A DNA stretch of 7,541 nucleotides from Gemmatimonadota bacterium (GCA_026713345.1 JAPOOQ010000331.1:1-7541); one strand, 5' to 3'; shown: positions 1 through 6,184, numbered from the stretch's first letter. The notes: generated by a model not told the origin, from the letters alone. Numbers and translations: made by a program.

Positions 1-5
1 CTCCC

Positions 6-302
6 ATGCGAGTCCGTACACCAGTCGACTTCGGTCTGATGATCCGCCGGGCCAGGCGGTCGCGGGGAATGACCCAGCAGCAGCTGGCGCGCGCCGCGGC
101 AGTCGGGCGCCAGTGGATCGTGGAGATCGAGGCCGGAAAGCCGCGGGCGGAGCTGGGCAGGGTGCTCCAGACCCTGGCTGCGCTGGATCTGTCGCTGACG
201 GTGCGCGGAGAGGGCATCCCTGAGCCTGGCGAGTCCGGGGACCCGAGCGAGGCCATCGATCTCCAGGCCGTTCTGGATGCGCACCGGCGGTCCTCCCCGT
301 GA
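6..302 (+). CDS. HipB-like XRE-family antitoxin/repressor
   Basis: A 98-residue protein with a Cro/C1-type helix-turn-helix at about residues 10-62. The turn is marked by GMTQQQLA (21-28), followed by a recognition helix and the EAGK signature (42-45) typical of HipB/Y4mF-type antitoxins. These bind operator DNA ahead of their own operon and hold the HipA kinase inactive. The C-terminal third (69-98) is Pro/Gly/Glu-rich and probably flexible. Its TGA stop overlaps a GTG that begins a HipA-like reading frame (GTGA overlap), the normal hipBA arrangement. That hipA is only a stub, so this protein has no intact partner here. Only 5 bases precede the ATG, so ribosome-binding site and promoter cannot be judged. 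The domain call is firm; the HipB role rests on size and on the neighbour. Confidence 0.85.
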   Translation: MRVRTPVDFGLMIRRARRSRGMTQQQLARAAAVGRQWIVEIEAGKPRAELGRVLQTLAALDLSLTVRGEGIPEPGESGDPSEAIDLQAVLDAHRRSSP

Positions 303-427
303 CCGAACGCCTCATTGCGGTGGCCAACGGCCGCCTGGTTGGTGAAATCACTCGTGACTCCAGAGGACGGCTCACGCTGCGGTCGCGAAGCAGGCCAGAG
401 CGTGCCTGGACAGCCCTGGGGAGATGA
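299..427 (+). pseudogene. hipA 5' remnant (truncated HipA kinase toxin)
   Basis: Starting at the GTG that overlaps the hipB stop, 42 codons read through to a TGA. The stretch around residues 6-27 (IAVANGRLVGEITRD, then RGRL) matches the start of HipA N-terminal domains, where a short beta strand with NGxxVG is followed by RDxxGRL. HipA proteins are usually about 400 or more residues with a Ser/Thr kinase fold; nothing of the kinase core is present. After the stop the sequence runs into the 3' end of a tRNA-Val gene on the other strand 39 bases later. The loss therefore looks like a deletion or rearrangement that joined hipA to the tRNA cluster. A short peptide could still be made, but it would lack kinase activity. 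Confidence 0.72.
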
Positions 428-466
428 AGCAACAGGCCGCGGCGCCCCCCACACGAGCGCCGGGAA

Positions 467-539
467 TGGTCGCTGCTGGACTCGAACCAGCGACCCCTAC
501 GATGTGAGCGTAGTGCTCTACCGACTGAGCTAAGCGACC
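467..539 (-). tRNA. tRNA-Val (anticodon CAC)
   Basis: The reverse strand folds into a full cloverleaf of 73 nt. It has a 7-bp acceptor (GGTCGCT with AGCGACC), a 4-bp D stem (GCTC/GAGC), a 5-bp anticodon stem (CTACG/CGTAG) with loop CTCACAT, a 5-nt variable loop, and a T arm GCTGG-TTCGAGT-CCAGC. Anticodon CAC (504-506) reads the valine codon GUG. The discriminator base is A at 467. The 3' CCA is not encoded, so it must be added after transcription. It lies 37 bases after tRNA-Glu on the same strand and is probably cotranscribed with it. The 3' end faces the hipA remnant. Confidence 0.96.
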
Positions 540-543
540 GTGA

Positions 544-571
544 CAGGCCGGCGGACCCGCCGACCGGCCTG
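544..571. repeat. Hairpin-forming inverted repeat in the tRNA spacer
   Basis: CAGGCCGG (544-551) and CCGGCCTG (564-571) are perfect 8-base inverted arms. Inside them CGG (552-554) can pair with CCG (560-562), giving about 11 GC-rich pairs, one bulged A and a 5-nt loop. It fills most of the spacer between tRNA-Glu and tRNA-Val. There is no T-run after it on either strand, so it is not a classical intrinsic terminator. A processing or folding element in the dicistronic tRNA precursor is a reasonable guess. Confidence 0.6.
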
Positions 572-576
572 CCAAG

Positions 577-649
577 TACCCCCACGGGGAATCGAACCCC
601 GGTCTCCTGGCTGAGAACCAGGTATCCTAGTCCACTAGACGATGGGGGC
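577..649 (-). tRNA. tRNA-Glu (anticodon CTC)
   Basis: The reverse strand gives a 73-nt cloverleaf. The acceptor is GCCCCCA with TGGGGGT, closed by a G-U wobble at pair 1-72. The D arm has the usual tRNA-Glu CGTCTAG start, and the anticodon stem CCTGG/CCAGG carries loop TTCTCAG. The T arm is CGGGG-TTCGATT-CCCCG. Anticodon CTC (613-615) reads GAG. CCA is not encoded; the discriminator is A (577). It is the first gene of the two-tRNA unit. Confidence 0.96.
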
Positions 650-703
650 GTCCGTGTCCCGCGCCGCCGGTGCGTGGCGCCGCCGATGACGTGGGGCAGA
701 TAA

Positions 704-730
704 GCTATAGGGATTCTCCGGAGGACTCAA
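704..730 (-). promoter_or_regulatory. Candidate sigma70-type promoter for the tRNA-Glu/Val unit
   Basis: On the minus strand TTGAGT (725-730) is followed after 15 bases by TATAGC (704-709), about 55 bases before tRNA-Glu. The -35 is good and the -10 moderate, but the spacing is short. A shifted reading (TAGCTT after 17 bases) is equally possible. It is the only AT-rich patch between the two divergent units and may also hold plus-strand promoter signals for the nucleotidyltransferase at 780. Confidence 0.35.
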
Positions 731-779
731 GTTACCTTATGGGCAGGCACGCGAATCAGGCTACGGCAAGGCGACACTC

Positions 780-1121
780 ATGAGCGAAGTTACCGACGCT
801 GTCATCGACCGGATAGTGGCGGCCATCGTCGCGGAAGCAGACCCGGAGATGGTGATCCTCTTCGGCTCGCGCGGCCGGGGCGACTTCCGGGCTCATTCCG
901 ATGTCGACCTCATCGTTGTCGAGGCCGAGCCGTTCGGTCCGGACCGCAGTCGTCACAAGGAGATGGTCCGGCTCCGCCAGGCGCTCAGGCCATTCTCCGT
1001 GCCCGTTGACGTGCTGGTGTATTCCCGCGAGGACGTCGAGTACTGGCGTGACTCGCTGAACTACGTCCTCGCCAGGGCGCTTCGCGAAGGCAAAGTGCTG
1101 TATGAGCGGTGCGCAGCATGA
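780..1121 (+). CDS. MNT-type minimal nucleotidyltransferase (MntA-like antitoxin)
   Basis: A 113-residue protein of the DNA polymerase beta-like nucleotidyltransferase superfamily. The active-site strand-turn is plain: FGSRGRGD (28-35), then SDVDLIV (40-46) giving metal ligands D41 and D43. The third carboxylate is D77 in PVDVLV. Length and architecture fit the minimal MNT proteins paired with HEPN RNases. In the best studied pairs (type VII) MntA adds AMP groups to a Tyr of the HEPN toxin and silences it. All catalytic residues are kept. The stop overlaps an ATG (ATGA, 1118-1121) that begins the HEPN remnant, as in intact pairs. The Shine-Dalgarno is weak (AAGG about 10 bases upstream). Function as an antitoxin is inferred; here it would have no working toxin in cis. 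Confidence 0.88.
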   Translation: MSEVTDAVIDRIVAAIVAEADPEMVILFGSRGRGDFRAHSDVDLIVVEAEPFGPDRSRHKEMVRLRQALRPFSVPVDVLVYSREDVEYWRDSLNYVLARALREGKVLYERCAA

Positions 1122-1300
1122 GTGATCCTCGACGGCTTGCTCGACCTGCTCGATTCCCGTGGCGTCGCGACGGGATTCTACCGTGAGCTCGCGGAATTCA
1201 CCCCCTATGCCGTGCAGTTCCGGTACGAAGGGCTCGGCCCGGGTCACGATCCGCTTGACCGGGAAGCGGCGCTGTCGCGTGCGGGAGCGCGGTTCAGCAT
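1118..1300 (+). pseudogene. HEPN-domain toxin remnant, internally deleted and frameshifted
   Basis: The ATG at 1118 opens MSDPRRLA, a normal-looking HEPN start, but that frame stops after 22 codons. In another frame, from about 1122 to 1300, the sequence encodes DLLDSRGVA, then RELAEFTPYAVQFRYEG and LDREAAL. This is the characteristic C-terminal end of MNT-associated HEPN proteins (consensus LTPYAVxFRYPG followed by an E/A-rich helix). A full HEPN protein has roughly 120-140 residues. Here the N-terminal helices and the region holding the RX4-6H RNase motif are missing, so roughly 60-80 codons seem to have been lost together with the frame. Short CTCGAC/CTCGA repeats (1129-1153) sit near the junction and could have mediated the deletion. 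Beyond about 1300 the HEPN resemblance ends. Confidence 0.75.
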
Positions 1301-1399
1301 GTTCGGGATCTGCTGGGCGGGATGCCTTTCGGGGGCGAACCAAGACACCATGACCACCCCTACTGCGTCCAACACGAGGCCCAACACCGTCAAATTCAC
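1244..1399 (-). CDS. Possible small membrane peptide or gene fragment
   Basis: From a GTG at 1397-1399 the minus strand reads 51 codons. Residues 2-19 (LTVLGLVLDAVGVVMVS region) form a convincing hydrophobic helix with the LxGLxLDxxGV pattern common at the start of small bacterial membrane proteins, followed by a polar tail. The tail lies antisense to the HEPN remnant and looks like arbitrary read-through. It may therefore be the 5' piece of a membrane-protein gene broken at about 1300 by the same rearrangement that ended the HEPN homology. No clear Shine-Dalgarno is seen. I do not recognise a family. Confidence 0.25.
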   Translation of the reverse strand: MNLTVLGLVLDAVGVVMVSWFAPERHPAQQIPNMLNRAPARDSAASRSSGS

Positions 1400-1826
1400 A
1401 GGCCAATTCCAATCTTGTAGGGTGAAACAGTGACCCAAGGGGCCGGGAAATGGGTTCCGCGGCACGTTGTCCGCGATTTCGCTGGTAGAGTCACCCTAGC
1501 ACGGTAGACGGCCAAACTGCGGAACCATCTGGCGAATCCCCACGTCCGGAACCCTACCTGGACGCGACCTTCGACGGACTCGTGGCAAGTGATCGATGCA
1601 GTGTGGGAGGCCCGATCCTTGCCAATCTCCGAATACGCCGTCACCGGAGGGAACGTGCCACCGCACGAACACGTCGCCGCCGTCGATCATTCGATGCCCC
1701 AGACCACGCTGTTGGGATGGAGTCAGTCCTGCCGGAATTGACACGGGGAGTGGTCAGCCTTTGTTCGGGCTCTGGTGTAAGGTCTGCGGCCTCCGAGGTC
1801 AGGAACAAACGATAACCGGGTAAGAG
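1301..1826. other. Stretch without a supportable gene
   Basis: No reading frame here has a start with a ribosome-binding site, a recognisable motif, or codon use like the neighbours. One plus-strand frame (about 1512-1742) is open for some 75 codons and reads like ordinary protein, but it has no start codon and no family I know. No tRNA, terminator with T-run, or insertion-sequence ends were seen. Next to two decayed toxin genes, this is probably degraded accessory DNA that also serves as the 3' flank of the convergent beta-propeller gene. Confidence 0.5.
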
Positions 1827-3098
1827 TCATGTTCCACACCCTTTCGCCGTTACCGCCTCACCCTGCCCCGTCTGTAGCTTCAGCCGCACTATCCGCGGCA
1901 CGTCGAGTTCGTCCGTCGTGACTCCGATCACCATGCCCCGCCCTGGGAACGTAACGGCGCTGAGCGGCACCATCGATACGGCCGGGCCCAGAAAGCGGCC
2001 GCAGTCATCGAAGATATCCCACTCACTGGTTGGGGCTGGCCGCACTCTGACCCAGATCCATCCGTCCCGCGCGACATACAGCGCCGACATGACCGGCTTG
2101 GTAGCGGGAAGGTCGCTGGCGGAGAACACGCTTGACCCGTCGGCGACGCTGTCCCGTTCCGCCCCTACCAACGGCTCCGGCGAGCGGCGAAGCTCAATCG
2201 TGTGAAGCGTGTCGCCAGCGAAGGTCAACTCGTCGAGCCGATAAGTGGAGGTGTGGGCCAGCCAGACCGTGCCTGCGGGGGAGACTGCCCATACCGTCCG
2301 AGCGGCCATCGGAAGATCCACCAGTTCCAAAATCCCGCCACCTCGGTCCGCTATCCTGTGGGCCGGTTGAGTCGCAGCAAGCGGGAACGTATCCGCTGCC
2401 ACCAAGGTATCGCCGCCAGAGACGCGGAACCGCGTCAAACGCTCGGAGCGGCGCGGATCCCCCGATCCGACGCCGATCCCCAATTCGGACTCCCTGCTGT
2501 AGAGGAACCCCGTCGTGTCGACCCATCCCGACCAAGACGACGATATGGTGGAGCCCCCGCGCCGGCGAAGGCTCCCATTCACAAATACGCCCAACGAATC
2601 GAACGCCATAAAGCGCGACGCGTCGGCGACCCACAGTCGGTTGGGCTCCTGCCACACAATGCCGGCAAGCCAAGTCTGGAATTCGCCGGGTCCGCCGCCG
2701 AGTTGGCCAATCGACCTCAAGAGACTCCCGTCATTCCCGAACACCCGAATCCGTGCCGCTTGCGCGTCGGCGACGTACACCCTTCCCAATGGATCCGCCG
2801 CAAGAGAAGCCGGGCGCTCGAAAAAGACGGGGGACGGGCCAGCTTCCACGTTCCCGATTTCGGTTTCCACCACTAGCCGAAGTATCCGGGGCTCCGCTGC
2901 AGCAGCCAGATCGGGGTTGGATACCACAACGCGCCCGCCATCAAGCGTATCGACCGTCACGTTGGAGTGCCCGTCCGGATTTCCGACCGAGCAAGCGCCA
3001 ACAGCCGCCACGAGGATCGCGAGTGCCCAACATCCTTCAGTCCCCGGACGTAGCGCGTGTTCTTCGGGCCAACGGTTTACGACTCCCCAGAGATTCAC
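1827..3098 (-). CDS. Secreted NHL/6-bladed beta-propeller lipoprotein
   Basis: A 423-residue protein, hypothetical in function. Residues 23-36 form a hydrophobic stretch ending VGAC, a plausible lipobox with Cys36 as the lipidated residue, after a rather long 22-residue n-region. The mature part starts with a Gly/Asp-rich linker. Blade-like repeats follow: FFERPASLAADPLGRVYVAD (92-111), then IRVFGNDGSLLRSIG and GQLGGGPGEF (131-140), then RLWVADASRFMAFDSLG (154-170). Later blades include TVWLAHTSTYRLDEL and GWIWVRV. The GPGEF turn is the hallmark of the 6-bladed propeller proteins abundant in Gemmatimonadota, Bacteroidota and relatives. Such propellers are ligand- or protein-binding scaffolds and no enzyme motif is seen. 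The GTG start (3096-3098) overlaps the stop of the PDZ gene by 4 bases (GTGA), so translation is probably coupled and no separate Shine-Dalgarno is needed. Confidence 0.82.
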   Translation of the reverse strand: MNLWGVVNRWPEEHALRPGTEGCWALAILVAAVGACSVGNPDGHSNVTVDTLDGGRVVVSNPDLAAAAEPRILRLVVETEIGNVEAGPSPVFFERPASLAADPLGRVYVADAQAARIRVFGNDGSLLRSIGQLGGGPGEFQTWLAGIVWQEPNRLWVADASRFMAFDSLGVFVNGSLRRRGGSTISSSWSGWVDTTGFLYSRESELGIGVGSGDPRRSERLTRFRVSGGDTLVAADTFPLAATQPAHRIADRGGGILELVDLPMAARTVWAVSPAGTVWLAHTSTYRLDELTFAGDTLHTIELRRSPEPLVGAERDSVADGSSVFSASDLPATKPVMSALYVARDGWIWVRVRPAPTSEWDIFDDCGRFLGPAVSMVPLSAVTFPGRGMVIGVTTDELDVPRIVRLKLQTGQGEAVTAKGCGT

Positions 3099-3568
3099 CG
3101 CAACATCTGAGTACAGCTCCAGTCATCCAACGACCCCACCGGGGCAGTCAAGACCGGAGCGGGGGCGTCTGCTGGACGCTCGGTGAGCGTTATCTCAACT
3201 TCCGAGAGTGCGCCGTCCCGCTCAGTAACGAGCCGGTATGTCACTCCCGGTCTGATCTTCTCGAACAAAGGACCCGGTTGGTCCAGGTCTCGACCGTCCA
3301 CCTCGACAAGCTTGTCACCCGGTTCAATGCCTACTCGATGTGCTGGCGAGCAGGGACGCACGCTCACCACCGCTGGGAATCCCTCTATGGTTTGGACAGG
3401 ATTACCGTTCTCGTCCAAAGTGACGCGCGCCGAGACCTCCCACGAAAGGCCATGATAGCCTGTCGCATCGGGAGATCGCGGCTTCTGTTGACTATCCGCG
3501 CCAACGAACACCGCGAGCGCGAGGAACAGGGCGGGGGGGAACAGGAACAACGACTTGGTTCTGGACAT
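3095..3568 (-). CDS. Secreted PDZ-domain protein
   Basis: A 157-residue protein. Residues 1-24 are a signal peptide: SRTK, a hydrophobic core LFLFPPALFLALAVF, then a likely signal peptidase I site after VGA (24). A single PDZ domain spans about 62-130, with the carboxylate-binding side near PAVVSVRPCSPAHRVGIEPG (65-84) and GDKLVEVDGRDL (84-95), which is the usual AGLxxGDxIxxVNG pattern. There is no protease or other catalytic domain, so this is a stand-alone periplasmic or surface adaptor. A strong Shine-Dalgarno GGAGAG (3573-3578) sits 4-6 bases ahead of the ATG and supports the start. The stop overlaps the propeller gene, so the two form a coupled pair and their products may act together. 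Confidence 0.85.
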   Translation of the reverse strand: MSRTKSLFLFPPALFLALAVFVGADSQQKPRSPDATGYHGLSWEVSARVTLDENGNPVQTIEGFPAVVSVRPCSPAHRVGIEPGDKLVEVDGRDLDQPGPLFEKIRPGVTYRLVTERDGALSEVEITLTERPADAPAPVLTAPVGSLDDWSCTQMLR

Positions 3569-3657
3569 GACTCTCTCCGAGGCATGAGGGTTTTCTCGGG
3601 GAGCGTTTCTCCCTGACCGATTAGGCCACCCGAAACACGCCGGAGCGACCCCGTGTG

Positions 3658-4234
3658 GGGTTACGACCGGCGAATCCAGGCACTCTATGTACTAACCCCT
3701 TCCCGCCGTCAGAATGTGCAATCTCGGGACGGACGCCTTGCTGCCGGAGGGGCACGCCAGCGCTGGTGACCTCCAAGGCCAGCATTTTCCCGATGCGCGG
3801 GTCGCGGGACGGTTTCCTGGCTCGATCTTCCCGGCTCGGAGCCGGTCCAAAATGAAGTCGGGCCATTCCTGCATCATCTCGCGCCGCTCAGGAGCGCCGT
3901 CCGGTTGTTGTGGATGGCGCGCGTTAGGAACGACGCAGCGGTGGTTGCCCCGCCAAGGGACTTCGCCGAAATGTTACGTTGCGAACACACCAGCGGGCGC
4001 GAGCCGGAGCGCGTAGCGTCCGGGAACCGTCCCCGAGTCCCCGTCCCATGCAGGCGTAGCGGACCGACCTCCTCTCGGATCGGTGATCGCCACGAAGTGC
4101 TTCGGGTAGCGCCCCGCGCAAGTCCGACGACACGTTCCAGCCTTGCACGTCCTGTCGCCACCGCGTAGAGCAGCGGATGCCCGCAGACGTTGAAGACGGG
4201 GTACCCTGCTCATCCTTTGTCTACCCGACGACAT
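3658..4234. other. Intergenic stretch upstream of the PDZ gene; decayed coding remnants possible
   Basis: There is no gene with a credible start. All minus-strand frames are open only in pieces that switch frame, which suggests decay rather than pure regulation. One patch around 4060-4120 resembles a phosphosugar isomerase segment (separate entry). A short minus-strand phrase at about 4160-4200 (VFNVCGHPLLYAVATG) also reads like real protein but has no start. The promoter for the PDZ-propeller pair must lie at the lower end. An AT-richer patch at about 3682-3705 (GTTAGTACATAGAGT on the minus strand) is the most promoter-like, without a convincing -35. Confidence 0.45.
4000..4120 (-). pseudogene. 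Possible decayed glucose-6-phosphate isomerase-like fragment
   Basis: In one minus-strand frame PKHFVAITDP is followed after about 18 residues by GRYALRLAPAG. In isomerase domains, especially those fused to transaldolase, FVAITDP is a conserved strand and GGRYSALSxFGLVPA follows about 25 residues later. Order matches and spacing roughly matches, but the residues in between do not, and no catalytic region is visible. The match could be chance. It is listed because the motif is distinctive and the surrounding stretch has no other explanation. Confidence 0.15.
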
Positions 4235-4657
4235 TCAGAACCCAGAACATTCCTTTCGGTCAAGCCGTCGCAGATACAACACGGTCGCGACGGCTCCCGC
4301 CAGCGCGTACAGTGCCGCATCGGTGACGGGGGCCGTGACACCTCCGTCCACCGACGCCCACACGAAGGCGAATGCCGCCGAAGCAGCCAGCATTCCGGCC
4401 ACGCCCAAATGCCTCCAACCGGGAAGTCGCTCGGGGTGACGCGTGATCGCGGTAGCTCGAGCGATGATCCTCTGGTCCAGATCGACGGATGCCCTCGCAT
4501 CGATCTGAGGATCGGACAGATAGCGGGTGCCAAGCTGGATCTGCCAATCCAGCAAACACGAATCGCACTTCTTGAGGTGTTCCACCACCTCCGGGTCCGC
4601 TTCCGTCGTGCCCACCCGGGCCAACGCGGACAGGTCAGGACAAATCATATCCCTCAT
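4235..4657 (-). CDS. Zinc-finger (ZAS-type) anti-sigma factor with two membrane helices
   Basis: A 140-residue protein. The N-terminus carries Cys6 and the motif H27-x3-C31-x2-C34 (HLKKCDSC), the zinc-binding core of ZAS/zf-HC2 anti-sigma domains that clamp ECF sigma factors. Residues about 86-104 (GVAGMLAASAAFAFVWASV) and 114-128 (AALYALAGAVATVLY) form two membrane helices, after which the chain ends in a short basic tail, so the extracytoplasmic part is very small. It probably keeps the sigma factor encoded just upstream inactive at the membrane. The annotated ATG overlaps the sigma gene by 23 bases. An in-frame ATG three codons later (4646-4648) has better-spaced GAGGG sequences ahead of it and may be the true start; this would not affect Cys6. 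Confidence 0.85.
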   Translation of the reverse strand: MRDMICPDLSALARVGTTEADPEVVEHLKKCDSCLLDWQIQLGTRYLSDPQIDARASVDLDQRIIARATAITRHPERLPGWRHLGVAGMLAASAAFAFVWASVDGGVTAPVTDAALYALAGAVATVLYLRRLDRKECSGF

Positions 4658-5285
4658 CCCTCAAGAGTTCACGTAGCTTCTTTCGAGCGTGCCGAATATT
4701 GGATCGGACAGTCGCGGTGGTCGTCCCCAACGTGCGCGCCGCACGGTCGACGCTGTGTCCCTCGATGTGGACCAGACGCAAAGCTCTCCGCTGGCGCGAC
4801 GGCAGTTCGGCCACGGCCCGGTCCAGCCGCTCCAGGAACGTCCGGTAGTCCAGGAGCCGCGAAGGGTCGTCGAGCAACGCACCGGATTCCTCGGTCGGGG
4901 GGACCTGGGCCGCATACCTCTTCGCGGCCGACACACGGGACTTCCGTGCTTGGCGCCAGTTGCGGCAACAGCCACGCGCCAGTGTCGTCACCCACCCTTC
5001 CATCGCCCCGATTTCCTTGTAGAATCTCCGCCGCGTGAGAAGCCGGATGCACACTTCCTGGTACAGGTCGTCCTGATCGTCAGGGTCCCTGGTGTACGCA
5101 GCGACGATGCTCCTGATCAACGGACCGAATCGTCTGAGCACGAGCGCGAAGCACTCGGGATCTCCCCGCCGGAACGCCTGGCTGTCGATGCCTGCGTCAT
5201 CGGGCGCCCCTGTCGCTGCGGATGTGGACAACGCAGGCAGCGCTTCGGCGATGCGTAGCGATCCAGAAATAGCGGAGTCACTCAT
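4635..5285 (-). CDS. ECF-type RNA polymerase sigma factor
   Basis: A 216-residue protein. The first 34 residues form a low-complexity Ala/Ser-rich extension. Region 2 follows (about 38-112), with the core-binding helix DPDDQDDLYQEV (67-78) and the -10-recognition part around GWVTTLARGCCRNWRQ (97-112). A linker follows, then region 4 (about 150-207) with LPSRQRRALRLVHIEGHS and the helix-turn-helix VDRAARTLGTTTATVRSNIR (179-198). The frame is open far upstream, but the ATG at 5283-5285 overlaps the permease stop as ATGA and precedes the whole conserved region, so I chose it. The anti-sigma gene overlaps its 3' end. Order and overlap indicate one transcript, probably autoregulated in the usual ECF way, although no promoter motif was matched. 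Confidence 0.9.
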   Translation of the reverse strand: MSDSAISGSLRIAEALPALSTSAATGAPDDAGIDSQAFRRGDPECFALVLRRFGPLIRSIVAAYTRDPDDQDDLYQEVCIRLLTRRRFYKEIGAMEGWVTTLARGCCRNWRQARKSRVSAAKRYAAQVPPTEESGALLDDPSRLLDYRTFLERLDRAVAELPSRQRRALRLVHIEGHSVDRAARTLGTTTATVRSNIRHARKKLRELLRDEGYDLS

Positions 5286-6085
5286 CCGTACCGCCGCGAC
5301 CGGACGATGAAAGCAAGCAGGAGAGCTTCCGCAGCCGGGAGCGCCAACGGGATCCAGGCAGCGGCCACGCCTGATCGCATGGTACCGTCTCGCAGGAACG
5401 ACTCGACGGGTCCCGCCAGAATATGGCACGCGAAGAACGCCATTCCGCCAAGGACTCCGATCGCGACGCGAGTGTTTCTGCGGCTTCCACGGGTCATGTC
5501 GGCAGTGAGTTCGGCTGAGCGTACCCCGATGAGGACATTGATCAGCCCGAAAACCGCCAAGGCAACCGGTACATGCAGCTCCCAGCGAAGCACGTTGGGC
5601 GGGAATTGGCGTGGAGTACTTGCCCGCAAGCTGTACTCCGCGGGAGGGGAAGCTTCGACGAAGCGGATGTTTCGCAGGATCCCCACCGGGGTTTGCGGAC
5701 CGAACTGACGCATTTCCTCCGTCTCGGCCCCGAAATTGGCGAGATACCGATCATCCAGTTCGGGTGCCAGCCACGCACCCAGACCGTAGGAGACGGCAAC
5801 GACCGAGATGCCGACCACTGCGCTGGCTCGAAGGACCCGACGCGAGTAGCCCAGCCTCCGAGCCAATGCCACGCCGGCGGCGAAGAGCAGGAAGGGAAGA
5901 ATCAAGGCAGTGTCGTGAACGAACATCCACAGCCAGCGCACGAAGGACGCTTCTTCCTCGAACGGAGGCCAGATCAGGACCAGCTTCCCTACGACGAGCA
6001 ACAGATACCAGGGCAGCATCGCTCGGACGACCGGTCCCCATATCCCAGGGGGGGGCGGGCCGTCCTTGATCTCTAGACGCGACAC
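5282..6085 (-). CDS. Six-helix membrane protein, LptF/LptG-like permease of reduced size
   Basis: A 267-residue membrane protein. Helices are visible at about 22-40, 57-76, 86-106, 170-188, 205-225 and 236-260. The three-plus-three layout has a soluble segment of about 60 residues between helices 3 and 4. This is the layout of LptF/LptG, where that segment is a beta-jellyroll for lipopolysaccharide transport. The LPFLLFAAGVALARRLGYSR phrase after helix 2, and SGVAAAWIPLALPAAEALLL at the end, resemble LptF/G helix 2 and the helix 6 PPxLAAWLP element. The protein is about 100 residues shorter than usual, mainly in the middle domain. It starts at GTG (6083-6085) with GAGGG six bases upstream. 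Its stop overlaps the sigma gene, so it may be a membrane sensor or a client of that regulator. The family call is by eye; an unrelated six-helix protein is possible. Confidence 0.6.
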   Translation of the reverse strand: MSRLEIKDGPPPPGIWGPVVRAMLPWYLLLVVGKLVLIWPPFEEEASFVRWLWMFVHDTALILPFLLFAAGVALARRLGYSRRVLRASAVVGISVVAVSYGLGAWLAPELDDRYLANFGAETEEMRQFGPQTPVGILRNIRFVEASPPAEYSLRASTPRQFPPNVLRWELHVPVALAVFGLINVLIGVRSAELTADMTRGSRRNTRVAIGVLGGMAFFACHILAGPVESFLRDGTMRSGVAAAWIPLALPAAEALLLAFIVRSRRYG

Positions 6086-6177
6086 TCGCGGCCCTCACTC
6101 GATGAAGGTTTCACGGCAATCAGCGCGATCCCCAGTGCGATGTTCAATACGCCAAGTACGATGGTTGCTGCTCGCAA
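6073..6177 (-). CDS. Possible 34-residue single-helix membrane peptide (TTG start)
   Basis: From TTG at 6175-6177 the frame gives 34 residues. Positions 2-22 (RAATIVLGVLNIALGIALIA) form one clean transmembrane helix with small-residue spacing, followed by a polar tail with KPSSSEGRE and a TAG stop inside the permease start region (13-base overlap). A strong GGAGAG lies 7 bases ahead of the TTG, which is ideal spacing. The competing ATG at 6184 abuts the GGAGAG and opens a non-hydrophobic frame. This could be the first gene of the permease-sigma-anti-sigma operon. Against it: rare start codon and tiny size. Confidence 0.4.
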   Translation of the reverse strand: MRAATIVLGVLNIALGIALIAVKPSSSEGRECRV

Positions 6178-6184
6178 ATCTCAT

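Noticed and set aside
441..461. GGCGC/GCGCC hairpin downstream of tRNA-Val as an intrinsic terminator
   Set aside because: Only 5 pairs with an 11-base loop and no T-run on the minus strand.
756..1412. Long open frame on the minus strand opposite the nucleotidyltransferase and HEPN remnant
   Set aside because: Composition is that of a high-GC shadow frame with no domain motif; the plus strand carries clear catalytic motifs.
1430..1826. Insertion-sequence or CRISPR remnants
   Set aside because: No terminal inverted repeats, transposase motifs, or regularly spaced repeats were seen.
2132..3186. Several plus-strand open frames of 159-287 codons opposite the propeller and PDZ genes
   Set aside because: They are Arg/Pro/Ser-rich shadows of the minus-strand genes and have no recognisable domain.
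3648..3661. ACCCC-GTGT-GGGGT inverted repeat upstream of the PDZ gene as an operator
   Set aside because: Five pairs only, expected by chance in GC-rich DNA; no second copy found elsewhere.
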